Numbered from the stretch's first letter, positions 25,253 to 33,174 are shown. The stretch: 64,000 nucleotides of DNA from LD21 sp963715785 (GCA_963715785.1 OY970276.1:248001-312000); one strand, 5' to 3'. Program-made: numbers and translations. The notes: generated by a model not told the origin, from the letters alone.

Positions 25253-26221
25253 ATGGCTTCAGATAGTATTCACGATAGTACCAGATATCTGGTAAATGAA
25301 CTCCATTATGGTAATATTATGCCAGGAAATAGAGCTGAAATGTTAAGGGATGTTTACTTGCAGCGAGGCGCAATAATAAAGGGGGGAGTCTTTGCTAATG
25401 AATTGACTATTAATGGCTCAGGTATTTCAATCGATGGTGCAGTTTATTGTCAGAATAATATTAAAATGGAATATTCAAATATCATAGATGGAGAAGATGT
25501 AACATTCGGATCTTCAGTAGTTTGTCCAGGGACCCTGCTCGTTCCAGGGAATAAAATAAAAACACGTTTTCTTTCAGATTTATATTTAGGAAAATGTAAC
25601 CTAAAAAATTGTATAGTATATGGAAATGTCTATTCATCATCTGCGACTATTGAAGATTCAATAATTCTGGGAGGAATATACTGTAAGGGTCAACTAAAAC
25701 TTAAAAATTCAATTATTTTTACTTTTAGAGCTGTGCAAATTGAATTTGACGAACATGTTTCAATTCTTTCTCCCTTCGGATATGCAGAGAAAATAGTACT
25801 TAATTCAACAGTTAATGTATTAACTTTTAAGAATTTATTTAATAGTAGCTTTGAGAAGTTTAACGATGGTAACATAAAGCTAGATGAAACGGATATTTAT
25901 GAAGTTGAGCTCGAAAAAAAAGAAGATGCCATTGAACAAGAGCCAAAGAAAATACAAGTACTTTCAGTTGCTGAACGATTATTAAATACAACTGAAATAA
26001 TTGAGTATTTTAAACAGAACCGCAACTTCATCGAATTTCTTTCCTTAAACTCACATCTATCCGAAGAAGATAGGGTAATTTTTTTAAAAAATAACAAAGA
26101 AGAGCTTGAATTGAAAATGTGGAAAATTATTGATGAAAAATCAAATTTCAACGATTTAGAAGGACATAAAAGTATTGAAGAAATGTTTGAAATTTTTAAC
26201 CAAAAACATTCGAGCGATTAG
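25253..26221 (+). CDS. Bactofilin-like right-handed beta-helix protein of the island
   Basis: In this 322-residue protein, residues about 25-190 have the short-period alternation of hydrophobic residues and glycines typical of polymer-forming bactofilins or left/right-handed beta helices: GAIIKGGVFANELTINGSGI, ISIDGAVYCQNNIKM, SIILGGIYCKGQLKLKNSII. Residues 215-322 are charged and helical (ERLLNTTEIIEYFKQNRNFI), unlike ordinary short bactofilins. The 130-base gap before it contains a CAGTAT/ATACTG inverted repeat (25162-25190), so it may have its own control. Polymer or scaffold formation with the two upstream coiled-coil proteins is inference from fold type and adjacency. There is no signal peptide, so it is cytoplasmic. 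Confidence 0.68.
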   Translation: MASDSIHDSTRYLVNELHYGNIMPGNRAEMLRDVYLQRGAIIKGGVFANELTINGSGISIDGAVYCQNNIKMEYSNIIDGEDVTFGSSVVCPGTLLVPGNKIKTRFLSDLYLGKCNLKNCIVYGNVYSSSATIEDSIILGGIYCKGQLKLKNSIIFTFRAVQIEFDEHVSILSPFGYAEKIVLNSTVNVLTFKNLFNSSFEKFNDGNIKLDETDIYEVELEKKEDAIEQEPKKIQVLSVAERLLNTTEIIEYFKQNRNFIEFLSLNSHLSEEDRVIFLKNNKEELELKMWKIIDEKSNFNDLEGHKSIEEMFEIFNQKHSSD

Positions 26222-26556
26222 AAGCTATCAATACAAATTTTACAACTATATTCAAAAAAAACCATTTCGCGTTTGCATTATCACCAATTATTATATTTAA
26301 ACCTACCTTAAACTCAATTTAGTTTTTCGATGCTGGTCCATATAGCATTGAAAATCTTCATCACTAATACACTCCCATGTTAGCTCTTAAGATCCCTCAC
26401 CCTTTCTTTTAACTTCCCACAATATAAATTCTTTTCTGAGATACAGGTAAGTAATACATTTAAAAAAATGATCATCATATCTTGAAAGTTCTTTCCCACT
26501 AGGGATAGAAATTGATTAATGATTAATCGCATTGTTCCAGTCTCACCATAAAACTC
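26222..26556. other. AT-rich gene-free stretch with broken reading-frame fragments
   Basis: No intact gene is visible. On the minus strand two short frames read like coding remnants: DDHFFKCITYLYLRKEF near 26420-26470 and ELTWECISDEDFQCYMDQH near 26330-26390. They are in broken frames with stops between. The position, next to the tRNA-Phe copies, is where an integrase would be expected, but the fragments are too short to assign. Confidence 0.3.
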
Positions 26557-26590
26557 AAAACCCCGCAGATCCTTGATCTTGCGGGGTTTG
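26557..26590. terminator. Strong hairpin terminator at the island edge
   Basis: AAACCCCGCAGATC and GATCTTGCGGGGTTT are complementary apart from one bulged base and flank a CTT loop. A-run and T-run on the two sides make it suitable for termination in either direction. It is directly downstream (in the minus sense) of the interrupted tRNA-Phe copy. Confidence 0.7.
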
Positions 26591-26603
26591 TGGTTTAAGG
26601 TGG

Positions 26604-26664
26604 CGGTGCCACCAGGAATCGTCCCGATAGCTAGCTATCGGGACTGGGACATATGTATTTTCGA
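26604..26664 (-). pseudogene. Partial tRNA-Phe copy interrupted by a palindrome
   Basis: Bases 26605-26621 match the 3' acceptor and T-arm of tRNA-Phe (GGTGCCACCAGGAATCG). A perfect 22-base palindrome (26622-26643; half-site TCCCGATAGCT) interrupts the T-stem. The following CTGGGACATATGTATTTTCG (26644-26663) is a diverged copy of the rest of the T-arm through the anticodon loop. The copy has no 5' half, so it cannot make a tRNA. The same arrangement is seen twice at the tRNA-Leu locus (33247-33417). Confidence 0.7.
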
Positions 26665-26667
26665 CAC

Positions 26668-26703
26668 AAAAAAGAGGCCTGAGATTTAGTTTATCAGGCC
26701 TCT
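26668..26703 (-). terminator. Rho-independent terminator of tRNA-Phe
   Basis: On the minus strand GAGGCCTGA (from 26702) pairs with TCAGGCCTC (to 26674) and is followed by a run of T. It begins a few bases after the tRNA 3' end. A diverged copy accompanies the tRNA fragment at 21550-21605. Confidence 0.8.
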
Positions 26704-26708
26704 CTGGG

Positions 26709-26781
26709 TGGTGCCACCAGGAATCGAACCGGGGACACATGGATTTTCAGTCCATTGCTCTACCGACTGAGCTATGGCACC
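26709..26781 (-). tRNA. tRNA-Phe (anticodon GAA)
   Basis: The 73-base gene forms a complete cloverleaf. Acceptor arms are GGTGCCA (5', 26781-26775) and TGGCACC (3', 26716-26710) with discriminator A. The anticodon loop CTGAAAA gives anticodon GAA, and the T-arm is GGTTCGATTC. CCA is not encoded. It is transcribed from the promoter at 26796-26826 and ends at the terminator at 26668-26703. Its 3' end is the probable integration site of the island to its left. Confidence 0.96.
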
Positions 26782-26795
26782 TCCTTTTCGGACTG

Positions 26796-26826
26796 CAAAT
26801 ATATATCTCAAATCCGAGTAACCAAA
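26796..26826 (-). promoter_or_regulatory. Promoter of tRNA-Phe
   Basis: On the minus strand TTTG (26826-26823), 19 bases, then TATATTTG (26803-26796) match the Bacteroidota primary sigma consensus without mismatch. The -7 box ends 15 bases before the mature tRNA 5' end. Confidence 0.85.
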
Positions 26827-26988
26827 TAGTTTGGCAAAAAAAATCCATCTTTATTTGACTGTTTATCAAGTTTTCCAGTTATAATTACTGTATGTACTTA
26901 TAATAGAATATTTTATGAGACTAAACACAAAACTCTTTCAGAATCTTGTCTATCATTGCCGGATACTTCTTTGGCGAAACAAATTCTA

Positions 26989-27020
26989 TTTGGAATCATT
27001 TTATTGATATGGTACCTTTG
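26989..27020 (+). promoter_or_regulatory. Promoter of the M16 peptidase gene
   Basis: TTTG (26989-26992), 20 bases, then TACCTTTG (27013-27020) match the Bacteroidota consensus. The transcript would start about 15 bases before the ATG at 27042, a short leader. Confidence 0.75.
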
Positions 27021-27041
27021 CATCCTCACTAAAACTGCAAG

Positions 27042-28262
27042 ATGGATCTTCTTCTCAACACTCTCGACAATGGCATCAGGCTGGTGCATCACCGAATACC
27101 CGGATTGGTTGGTCATTGCGGCCTGATCATAAATATAGGTTCGCGAAATGAAACTGCATCTGAACATGGAGTTGCTCATTTCATAGAACATATGTTATTT
27201 AAGGGAACAGAAAAAAGAAGAGCCTATCATATTCTAAGCCGGCTCGAAGATGTTGGTGGAGAGCTTAATGCCTATACTACTAAAGAAGAAACTGCTATTC
27301 ATGCTTCATTTCTGAAAGAAGATTACGAAAGAGCAATCGAATTGATAAGCGACATTGCCTTTAATTCAGTTTTTCCTGAAAAAGAGATCGAAAAAGAAAA
27401 AGATGTCGTAATTGATGAGATAAATTCTTATCTCGATAATCCCTCAGAACTGATTTTTGACGACTTTGAAGAACTTATCTTCTCTGATCAACCAATAGGC
27501 AGGAATATCCTGGGCACGCCGGAATCCGTAAAATCCATTTCCAGGGAGATGCTGAATGATTTTATCTCACACAATTATGATACCCGCCAAATGGTATTCT
27601 GTTCAGTAGGGAATATCAGCGATGAAAATATTTTAAGATTATTCAAAACCTATTTTGCCGGAATTGAAACTGAAAAAAAAGTTCAAAAAAATAATGAGTC
27701 ATGGATTTATAAGCCAGTTTCTGTGACAAAGAAGATGGATACTTACCAGAATCACTGCATCATGGGAAACCTTGCATATAATCTCAAAGATAAACGGCGC
27801 ATGGGGATGTTCCTCCTGAACAACATCCTTGGCGGACAAGGACTCAACTCAAGACTCAACCTTTCTTTGCGAGAAAAGAACGGTCTTGCATACAATGTTG
27901 AATCGAGCTATAATCCTTATTATGATACTGGTGTATTCTCTATATACTTCGGCACTGACAGTCAGTATTTGAACAAGAGCATTTCCTTAGCTATGGAAGA
28001 ACTGAAAAGACTTCGAACTACAAAACTTGGTACAATACAATTAAGCAAAGCAAAAAACCAGATAAAAGGTTACCTGGCAAGAGGATATGAAAATCATGAA
28101 AGCTTGATGTTAAGTCTGGGCAAAAGCCTTGTTATCTTTGATAAGATTGACAGCATTGAAGATCTGTGCAAACAAATCGACCGGGTAACCGCTTCCGAAT
28201 TGCTTGAAACCGCGAATGATATTTTTGAACCAAATAAAATGTCAACACTTATTTATAAATGA
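27042..28262 (+). CDS. M16 family zinc peptidase (mitochondrial processing peptidase-like)
   Basis: This 406-residue metallopeptidase has the inverted zinc motif HFIEH at 46-50 (H46, E49, H50) and the distal Glu in the EKEKDVVIDEI helix near 120. The C-terminal half carries the second M16 fold, with LNSRLNLSLREKNGLAYNVE near 267-286, containing the R/Y pair that contacts substrate. There is no signal peptide, so it is probably cytoplasmic; single-chain bacterial members degrade or trim peptides. Promoter and short leader are clear. A short repeat (28263-28299) separates it from the O-methyltransferase, which may share the transcript. Confidence 0.93.
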   Translation: MDLLLNTLDNGIRLVHHRIPGLVGHCGLIINIGSRNETASEHGVAHFIEHMLFKGTEKRRAYHILSRLEDVGGELNAYTTKEETAIHASFLKEDYERAIELISDIAFNSVFPEKEIEKEKDVVIDEINSYLDNPSELIFDDFEELIFSDQPIGRNILGTPESVKSISREMLNDFISHNYDTRQMVFCSVGNISDENILRLFKTYFAGIETEKKVQKNNESWIYKPVSVTKKMDTYQNHCIMGNLAYNLKDKRRMGMFLLNNILGGQGLNSRLNLSLREKNGLAYNVESSYNPYYDTGVFSIYFGTDSQYLNKSISLAMEELKRLRTTKLGTIQLSKAKNQIKGYLARGYENHESLMLSLGKSLVIFDKIDSIEDLCKQIDRVTASELLETANDIFEPNKMSTLIYK

Positions 28263-28299
28263 CCCCCTGCCGCTGCGCGGCTGTCCCCCTAGAAGGGGA
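28263..28299 (+). repeat. CCGCTGCGCGGCTGTCCCC repeat
   Basis: The 37-base unit, which starts immediately after the M16 stop codon, contains CTGCCGCTGCGCGGCTGTCC. A diverged copy in the opposite orientation lies at 30013-30048 (its complement reads CTGCCGCTGCGTGGCTGTCC). It is a small dispersed repeat with internal GC-rich dyads. Confidence 0.6.
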
Positions 28300-28323
28300 G
28301 GGAAAAACAATAACCATCTTCTT

Positions 28324-28953
28324 ATGAACAAAAAACTTGAACAATATATTGAGGATTATTCAACTCCGGAGGATCCGGTCCTCGCAGATCTTTACAGACA
28401 AACACATATAAGATTCCTGAATCCAAATATGGTTTCGGGTCATCTCCAGGGAAAATTCCTGGAATTTATTTCGTTTATGTTACGACCCATGAATATACTT
28501 GAAATAGGTACATTCACAGGATATTCTGCAATATGCCTTTCAAAAGGTTTAAGGTCAGACGGGAAACTTATCACAATCGAGATTAATGATGAATTGACTA
28601 ATTTTGCTCATTCGTACTTTGTAAAGGCTGGTGTAGATTCAAAAATTACTCAATTGACGGGGAAAGCGCAGGAGATCATTCCCGGGTTGGATCTGAAGTT
28701 TGATCTTGTTTTCATGGATGCTGATAAAAGAGAGTACATCGAGTATTATAATCTTATCATAGGCAAACTCAACCCTGGTGGCTTCATTATTGTCGATAAT
28801 GTCCTCTGGGGCGGACAGGTGGTTGAAAAAGAAACCAGGGATCCGCAAGCCCTTGGCATCATCAATTTTAATGAAATGATACGCCGCGAAACAATTGTCG
28901 AAAACATAATAATCCCAATTCGCGACGGCTTGATGCTGATCCGCAAAAAGTAA
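28324..28953 (+). CDS. SAM-dependent O-methyltransferase, family 3 (catechol O-methyltransferase-like)
   Basis: This 209-residue class I methyltransferase has motif I LEIGTFTGYSAICL (near residues 60-73), the acidic ribose-binding ITIEIND (near 82-88), the metal-binding VFMDADKREYIEYY (near 122-135) and VDNVLWGG (near 152-159). The D-A-D-K and D-N residues are the divalent-metal ligands of this family. The start at 28324 was chosen over an upstream in-frame ATG at 28204, because the upstream extension overlaps the M16 gene and the repeat and has no family resemblance. The substrate is a catechol or other small hydroxyl compound by family analogy; the true acceptor is unknown. Confidence 0.9.
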   Translation: MNKKLEQYIEDYSTPEDPVLADLYRQTHIRFLNPNMVSGHLQGKFLEFISFMLRPMNILEIGTFTGYSAICLSKGLRSDGKLITIEINDELTNFAHSYFVKAGVDSKITQLTGKAQEIIPGLDLKFDLVFMDADKREYIEYYNLIIGKLNPGGFIIVDNVLWGGQVVEKETRDPQALGIINFNEMIRRETIVENIIIPIRDGLMLIRKK

Positions 28954-28996
28954 GAATAAGTGGTACAGTTTTTGTGTTAACCGAATAAACAATAAT

Positions 28997-29614
28997 ATGA
29001 AAAAGATTTTCATCCTGACCCTAATCACATTAAGTGCATTACAAATTAGTGCTCATTCGAAAAAAGTTGATTCGCAACCGAGTCTGGAACTAAATACTCC
29101 TGGATATCAGGATAATACGTCAACAGCAACTCTTAAGGCCTCAAGCCGCCTTTTCGAATCAAGAGATGACATTGCATCGGTAATCATGATCATCCCTGTC
29201 GATTCAGTTGTAACTGTTCTTGGGTCCGACAGCACCTATTTTCATGTGGAATATGATGGAGCTGAAGGATATATATTCAAACGTGATGCATTAATAAATA
29301 AAGTCTCTCCTGTTACGCAGCAAACGGATCAGTCTCAACAGGAGCCCAGAGAGGCACAAACGATTCAGAACAGCCAGCAAGACAGATATTCATATCTTGA
29401 AAATAAATATGGTTCCGACATGGCTGCAAAATTGTATGCCGGAAAGATCTGGAAAGGAATGTCGTCCGATATGGTAAATGACAGCTGGGGCACTGCCTCA
29501 AAGATCAACAGGACAATAAATGGTAATGTGGTTACTGAAAATTGGATATATAAAAACACATGGCTCTATTTCGAAAACGATGTACTGAAGGACTGGGGTC
29601 CTGTCAAAAAATAA
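28997..29614 (+). CDS. Exported SH3-domain protein
   Basis: This 205-residue protein has a cleavable signal (MKKIFILTLITLSALQISAH). Residues about 45-105 form a bacterial SH3 domain (ASSRLFESRDDIASVIMIIP, then YFHVEYDGAEGYIFKRD). After a Gln-rich linker, residues about 130-205 resemble the small SmpA/OmlA-like fold (AAKLYAGKIWKGMSSDMV, NDSWGTASKINRTI). It probably works in the periplasm, with the SH3 part binding peptidoglycan or protein. The gene stands 43 bases after the O-methyltransferase. The hairpin at 29622-29648 lies between it and the convergent tRNA-Gly and may terminate both. Confidence 0.72.
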   Translation: MKKIFILTLITLSALQISAHSKKVDSQPSLELNTPGYQDNTSTATLKASSRLFESRDDIASVIMIIPVDSVVTVLGSDSTYFHVEYDGAEGYIFKRDALINKVSPVTQQTDQSQQEPREAQTIQNSQQDRYSYLENKYGSDMAAKLYAGKIWKGMSSDMVNDSWGTASKINRTINGNVVTENWIYKNTWLYFENDVLKDWGPVKK

Positions 29615-29621
29615 TTCACAT

Positions 29622-29648
29622 AAAAAAAGGAAGCCATCTACTTCCTTT
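29622..29648. terminator. Terminator between the SH3 gene and tRNA-Gly
   Basis: AAAGGAAG (29626-29633) pairs with CTTCCTTT (29641-29648) around a seven-base loop. On the minus strand the stem is followed by a run of seven T, so it fits best as the tRNA-Gly terminator, and it could also serve the SH3 gene. Confidence 0.7.
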
Positions 29649-29658
29649 GTGATTTTTG

Positions 29659-29731
<73 letters not shown>

Positions 29732-29742
29732 AAATGCACGGG

Positions 29743-29772
29743 CAAAAATAAGAATTTTTTTTTATCTGCAAA
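29743..29772 (-). promoter_or_regulatory. Promoter of tRNA-Gly
   Basis: On the minus strand TTTG (29772-29769), 18 bases, then TATTTTTG (29750-29743) match the Bacteroidota consensus. The -7 box ends 12 bases before the tRNA 5' end. Confidence 0.8.
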
Positions 29773-29809
29773 CAGTACTGAACAAAAAAACAAGGCAGGA
29801 GTTTCCTTT

Positions 29810-29860
29810 CTCTGTGTAACTCTGTCCTGTTCAGTGTCTCTCTGTGTCAGTTCTTAATTT
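29810..29860 (+). repeat. Half copy of the CTCTGTG hairpin repeat
   Basis: This stretch contains CTCTGTGTAACTCTGTCC, then CTCTCTGTGTCAGTTCTTAA, matching the left arm and centre of the repeats at 7881-7976 and 33015-33116. The complementary right arm is missing, so this copy cannot form the hairpin. Confidence 0.65.
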
Positions 29861-29876
29861 TTAATCTCTCAATTTA

Positions 29877-30018
29877 GGACATACTGACAAAGGGGAGTAT
29901 ATGAAACAAACATGAGGCTATCAATGGAAAGAGCCCTCGCCGTGGTCAATGCGCTCGTATCAAAATATTCGGTTAATGCAGCTCGTCTGACAGCTTGTGG
30001 TACCAAATTAGTTCCCCT
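29877..30018 (+). pseudogene. Remnant of an OmpA-family C-terminal (peptidoglycan-binding) domain
   Basis: GHTDKGEYMKQT is read at 29877-29912, then after a frameshift RLSMERALAVVNALVSKYSV and NAARLTACGTKLVP at 29915-30018. Together they follow the OmpA-C pattern G-H-T-D ... L-S-x-x-R-A-x-A-V ... L-V-S-K ... A-R-L-T-A-x-G. Most of the gene upstream is missing, there is an internal frameshift, and the 3' end is cut by the dispersed repeat at 30013-30048. No function remains. Confidence 0.65.
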
Positions 30019-30048
30019 TCACGGGACAGCCACGCAGCGGCAGGAGGT
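30013..30048 (-). repeat. Inverted, diverged copy of the 28263 repeat
   Basis: The complement of this stretch reads CTCCTGCCGCTGCGTGGCTG followed by TCCCGTGAAGGGGAA, close to 28263-28299. Its boundary coincides with the loss of OmpA homology, which suggests it inserted there. Confidence 0.55.
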
Positions 30049-30208
30049 GTGTGTACTTTGTGGTTAAAAAGGATTTTTTCGACAGCCATGCAATTCATTT
30101 AACTTTTTTTAACCATGAAAATGATGTGTTCTGGATTATCAATTCAAATTTTCACTACTTTTCGTTTAACTTAACCTTGTTTCCTGTCGTACCTAAATCT
30201 ATTTTCAA

Positions 30209-33007
30209 ATGAAAAAAGTCAATTGTCTTTACCTGTTTTTAATTCTTTTTGCATTCTCATGCACCACCGAAAAGAAAGAAGCGCCTCTCTCAATTCCATG
30301 GGAAAAATATACACTGCCAAATGGTTTGACTGTAGTCCTCAATGAAGATAAATCCGATCCCATTGCGATCCAGGCCGTTTTTTACCATGTCGGCTCAAGT
30401 CGCGAAGTACCCGGAAAGACGGGCTTTGCGCATCTTTTTGAACATATGATGTTCCAAAAATCGGAAAATGTAAAGGAAGACCAATTCTTCAGAAACATTC
30501 AGGGTGCCGGAGGAACCTTAAATGGCAGTACAGGTCAGGACCGTACAAATTATTTTGAAGTAATCCCGAATAACTCTCTTGAAATGGCAATATGGATGGA
30601 ATCCGACAGAATGGGTTACCTCGAGAACACTGTTACGCGATCAGCTCTTACCAACCAGCAGAATGTTGTGCAGAATGAGAAACGTGAAAGTGTGGATAAT
30701 GCAGCTTACGGATTTGAAGATTATCTTATACTTAAAAACCTTTACCCGGTTGGCCATCCCTATAGCTGGGATGTCATTGGTGACATGACTGACCTTACAA
30801 ATGCCACTGTTGAGGATGTTAAAGCATTCCATAAAAAATTCTATTCTCCTAATAATGCTACTCTCGTAATTTCCGGCAATTTCAATAAAGAGGAGGTAAA
30901 AGCCTGGATCGAGAAATATTATGGTGAAATCCCGCAGGGACAACCGGTAGAAAAAAGATCAGCAATGCCTGTTACTTTAGCTTCAACTGTAAAGCTTTAT
31001 CATGAGGATAATTTTGCAAAAACTCCTCAGCTCACAATGGTATTTCCAACCGCTGAGCGCTATTCAAAAGATTCTTATGCTTTAAATTTCCTCGGTCAGA
31101 TACTTTCCGGAACAAAGAAATCTCCTTTATATACTGTTCTTGTTAAAGATAAAAAACTTACCTCGCGAGTTATGGCACGTAACTTCTCGCAGGAGCTTGC
31201 AGGAAGTTTCACAATTACGGTAAACGCAAATCCGGGTGCAAATCTGACTGATGTTGAAAAAGCAATTTTTGAAGGGTTCGCAAAATTTGAAAAAGATGGC
31301 TTCACAAATGAAGATCTCACAATAATTAAGGCCGGATATGAGAGCCGGTTTTATAATTCTTTTGCAAGCATCCAGGGGAAGGCATTTCAGCTTGCAGATT
31401 ACACCATGTATACCGGTGATCCTGATTATTATAAGAAAGATCTTGCTTCTATTCAGTCTGTAACTATGGAAGATGTTAAAGCTGCTTATGATAATTATAT
31501 AAAAGGAAAGAACTTTGTTGAGACAAGCTTCGTTCCTAAAGGAATGGTAAATCTCATAGCTGAAGGTGCAGTAAACGCTGGTATTGTTGAAGAAGATGTG
31601 ACAAAAGCAGCTGAAGTTAAGGAAACATCATCGACTGAAGAACCTGTTATCAAGACTGTGACAAAAATTGACCGTTCTGTTATGCCTGCTGTTACTGCTG
31701 ATCCTGCTGTTACAATCCCTGCAATCTGGAAAGGATCACTTTCAAACGGAATGAGAATATGGAGTATCAGCCAGAATGAATTACCTCTTATCCAGTATTC
31801 AATTGTCATTAGTGGTGGTCATATGCTCGACAATGTTCCTAAAGCCGGAGTTGCTAACCTGATGGCATCAATGATGAATGAGGGGACAAAAAATAAAACC
31901 CCTGAGCAGCTTGAAGAAGCTATCGGCTTGCTTGGGGCTTCTATTAGAGTAAATTCAGGAAATGAAGATATTTCGATCAGTGTAAGCACAATGGCAAAGA
32001 ATTTTGAAAGGAGCCTTACACTTGTAGAAGAAATCCTTCTTGAACCAAGATGGGATACAGTGCAATTTCCATTAGCAAAAAGCCGCATCATAAACGGATT
32101 GAAAAGAGATGCAGCCAGTCCTGATTACCTTGCATCAAAAACACTGAATAAGCTTATGTTCGGCGATAATATCCTGGCCATTAATGCCACCGGAACAGAG
32201 GAATCTGTCAGTTCAATTACAATTGACGACCTGAAAGAGTATTATAGCAAATACATATCGCCCTCAATCAGCCGTTTCATAATTGCCGGTGATGCAGATT
32301 CAACAAGGATCAAAGCCGCTCTTGCAAACCTTAATATGAAATGGCAGGCAAAAGAGGTGGCCCTTCCTGAAATTCAGGTTCCGGCTGCTCCTGAAAAATC
32401 ACAGATATATTTTGTCGATATTCCCGGTGCAAAGCAGTCTGTTATTGCAATCGGGACGCCGTCATTATCCAGGCCAGATCCTGATTATTATGCTGCTACC
32501 GTTGCAAACTATAAGCTTGGCGGATCATTTAATGGTATTTTCAACCTGATACTGAGGGAAGAAAAAGGATTTACCTACGGTGCAAGATCTAATTTCAGCG
32601 GAGCAAAAAACTATGGAACATTTGTTGCAACTTCAAGGGTAAGGACCAACTCAACTGTAGAATCGGTTACGATCTTCAAAACAGAAATGGAGAAATATAA
32701 TAAAGCTATTCCACAGGAATATGTCGATTTCACAAAATCATCCCTTATCAAAGGAAATGCTCTGCGATTTGAGACACTTGGCAGTCTGCTAAATATGCTG
32801 AATACTATGTCGGCTTACAACCTGCCGGTCGATTATATCAAAAAGGAAGAGGCAATTGTAAACGGACTCACAATTGAGAAGGATCTTGAACTGGCAAATA
32901 AGTATATTAATCCCGCAAGGATGTACTATGTTGTTGTGGGTGATGCCATAACGCAGATTAAAGATCTCGAAAAGGTTGGTTTAGGGAAACCCCTCCTGGT
33001 GAATTAA
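30209..33007 (+). CDS. Double-domain M16 zinc peptidase, exported lipoprotein
   Basis: This 932-residue envelope peptidase has the lipoprotein signal MKKVNCLYLFLILFAFSC (lipobox C18). The first M16 pair (about 25-480) carries the active motif HLFEH at 75-79 (H75, E78, H79). The second pair (about 500-930) lacks HxxEH and is the usual inactive partner; it includes LILREEKGFTYGARSNF near 780. Such long two-module proteins, like PqqL or the Bacteroidota zinc peptidases, degrade peptides in the periplasm. A stem-loop repeat starts eight bases after its stop (33015-33116) and may terminate it. The upstream 476-base gap holds repeats and an OmpA remnant. Confidence 0.93.
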   Translation: MKKVNCLYLFLILFAFSCTTEKKEAPLSIPWEKYTLPNGLTVVLNEDKSDPIAIQAVFYHVGSSREVPGKTGFAHLFEHMMFQKSENVKEDQFFRNIQGAGGTLNGSTGQDRTNYFEVIPNNSLEMAIWMESDRMGYLENTVTRSALTNQQNVVQNEKRESVDNAAYGFEDYLILKNLYPVGHPYSWDVIGDMTDLTNATVEDVKAFHKKFYSPNNATLVISGNFNKEEVKAWIEKYYGEIPQGQPVEKRSAMPVTLASTVKLYHEDNFAKTPQLTMVFPTAERYSKDSYALNFLGQILSGTKKSPLYTVLVKDKKLTSRVMARNFSQELAGSFTITVNANPGANLTDVEKAIFEGFAKFEKDGFTNEDLTIIKAGYESRFYNSFASIQGKAFQLADYTMYTGDPDYYKKDLASIQSVTMEDVKAAYDNYIKGKNFVETSFVPKGMVNLIAEGAVNAGIVEEDVTKAAEVKETSSTEEPVIKTVTKIDRSVMPAVTADPAVTIPAIWKGSLSNGMRIWSISQNELPLIQYSIVISGGHMLDNVPKAGVANLMASMMNEGTKNKTPEQLEEAIGLLGASIRVNSGNEDISISVSTMAKNFERSLTLVEEILLEPRWDTVQFPLAKSRIINGLKRDAASPDYLASKTLNKLMFGDNILAINATGTEESVSSITIDDLKEYYSKYISPSISRFIIAGDADSTRIKAALANLNMKWQAKEVALPEIQVPAAPEKSQIYFVDIPGAKQSVIAIGTPSLSRPDPDYYAATVANYKLGGSFNGIFNLILREEKGFTYGARSNFSGAKNYGTFVATSRVRTNSTVESVTIFKTEMEKYNKAIPQEYVDFTKSSLIKGNALRFETLGSLLNMLNTMSAYNLPVDYIKKEEAIVNGLTIEKDLELANKYINPARMYYVVVGDAITQIKDLEKVGLGKPLLVN

Positions 33008-33014
33008 TATTTTT

Positions 33015-33116
33015 CTCTCTGTGCAACTCTGTGCTCCTCCGTGTTCTCTGTGTAAGTTCTTAATACTTTTTTAGTTACACAGAGTAACACAGAGAAGACA
33101 CAGAGGGTCACAGAGT
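33015..33116. repeat. CTCTGTG/CACAGAG hairpin repeat (full copy)
   Basis: Left-arm units CTCTGTG, TCTGTG and CTCTGTGTAA are followed by GTTCTTAAT and the complementary right arm TTACACAGAG, ACACAGAG, ACACAGAG and CACAGAG. The same core, including the loop GTTCTTAAT, occurs at 7881-7976. It can fold into a long hairpin and sits just behind the M16 gene. Confidence 0.75.
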
Positions 33117-33143
33117 TTTATTTTATCTCGATCTCATTTGCTG

Positions 33144-33174
33144 TTTTTATTAAAGATTATTTATTCTAAATTTG
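33144..33174 (+). promoter_or_regulatory. Candidate promoter of tRNA-Leu
   Basis: TAAATTTG at 33167-33174 matches TAnnTTTG exactly. TTTT at 33144-33147, 19 bases upstream, is one mismatch from TTTG. It lies about 244 bases before the functional tRNA-Leu but only 73 before the first partial copy. The partial copies may therefore have been inserted between promoter and gene. Confidence 0.5.

Larger units (their letters stand above)
21545..26709. mobile_element. AT-rich genomic island at the 3' end of tRNA-Phe
   Basis: The intact tRNA-Phe gene (26709-26781, minus) has its 3' end facing this region. A partial copy of that 3' end plus its downstream terminator hairpin occurs at 21550-21605, at the other edge; a third, interrupted copy is at 26604-26664. 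Between them lie three AT-rich genes with no recognisable housekeeping relatives. Duplication of a tRNA 3' end at both borders is the classical mark of site-specific integration. No integrase gene is present, so the element is either decayed, mobilised in trans, or produced by successive integrations and deletions. Exact borders are approximate. Confidence 0.6.

Noticed and set aside
28204..28323. Upstream start for the O-methyltransferase
   Set aside because: It overlaps the M16 gene and codes through a dispersed repeat; the ATG at 28324 gives the family start.
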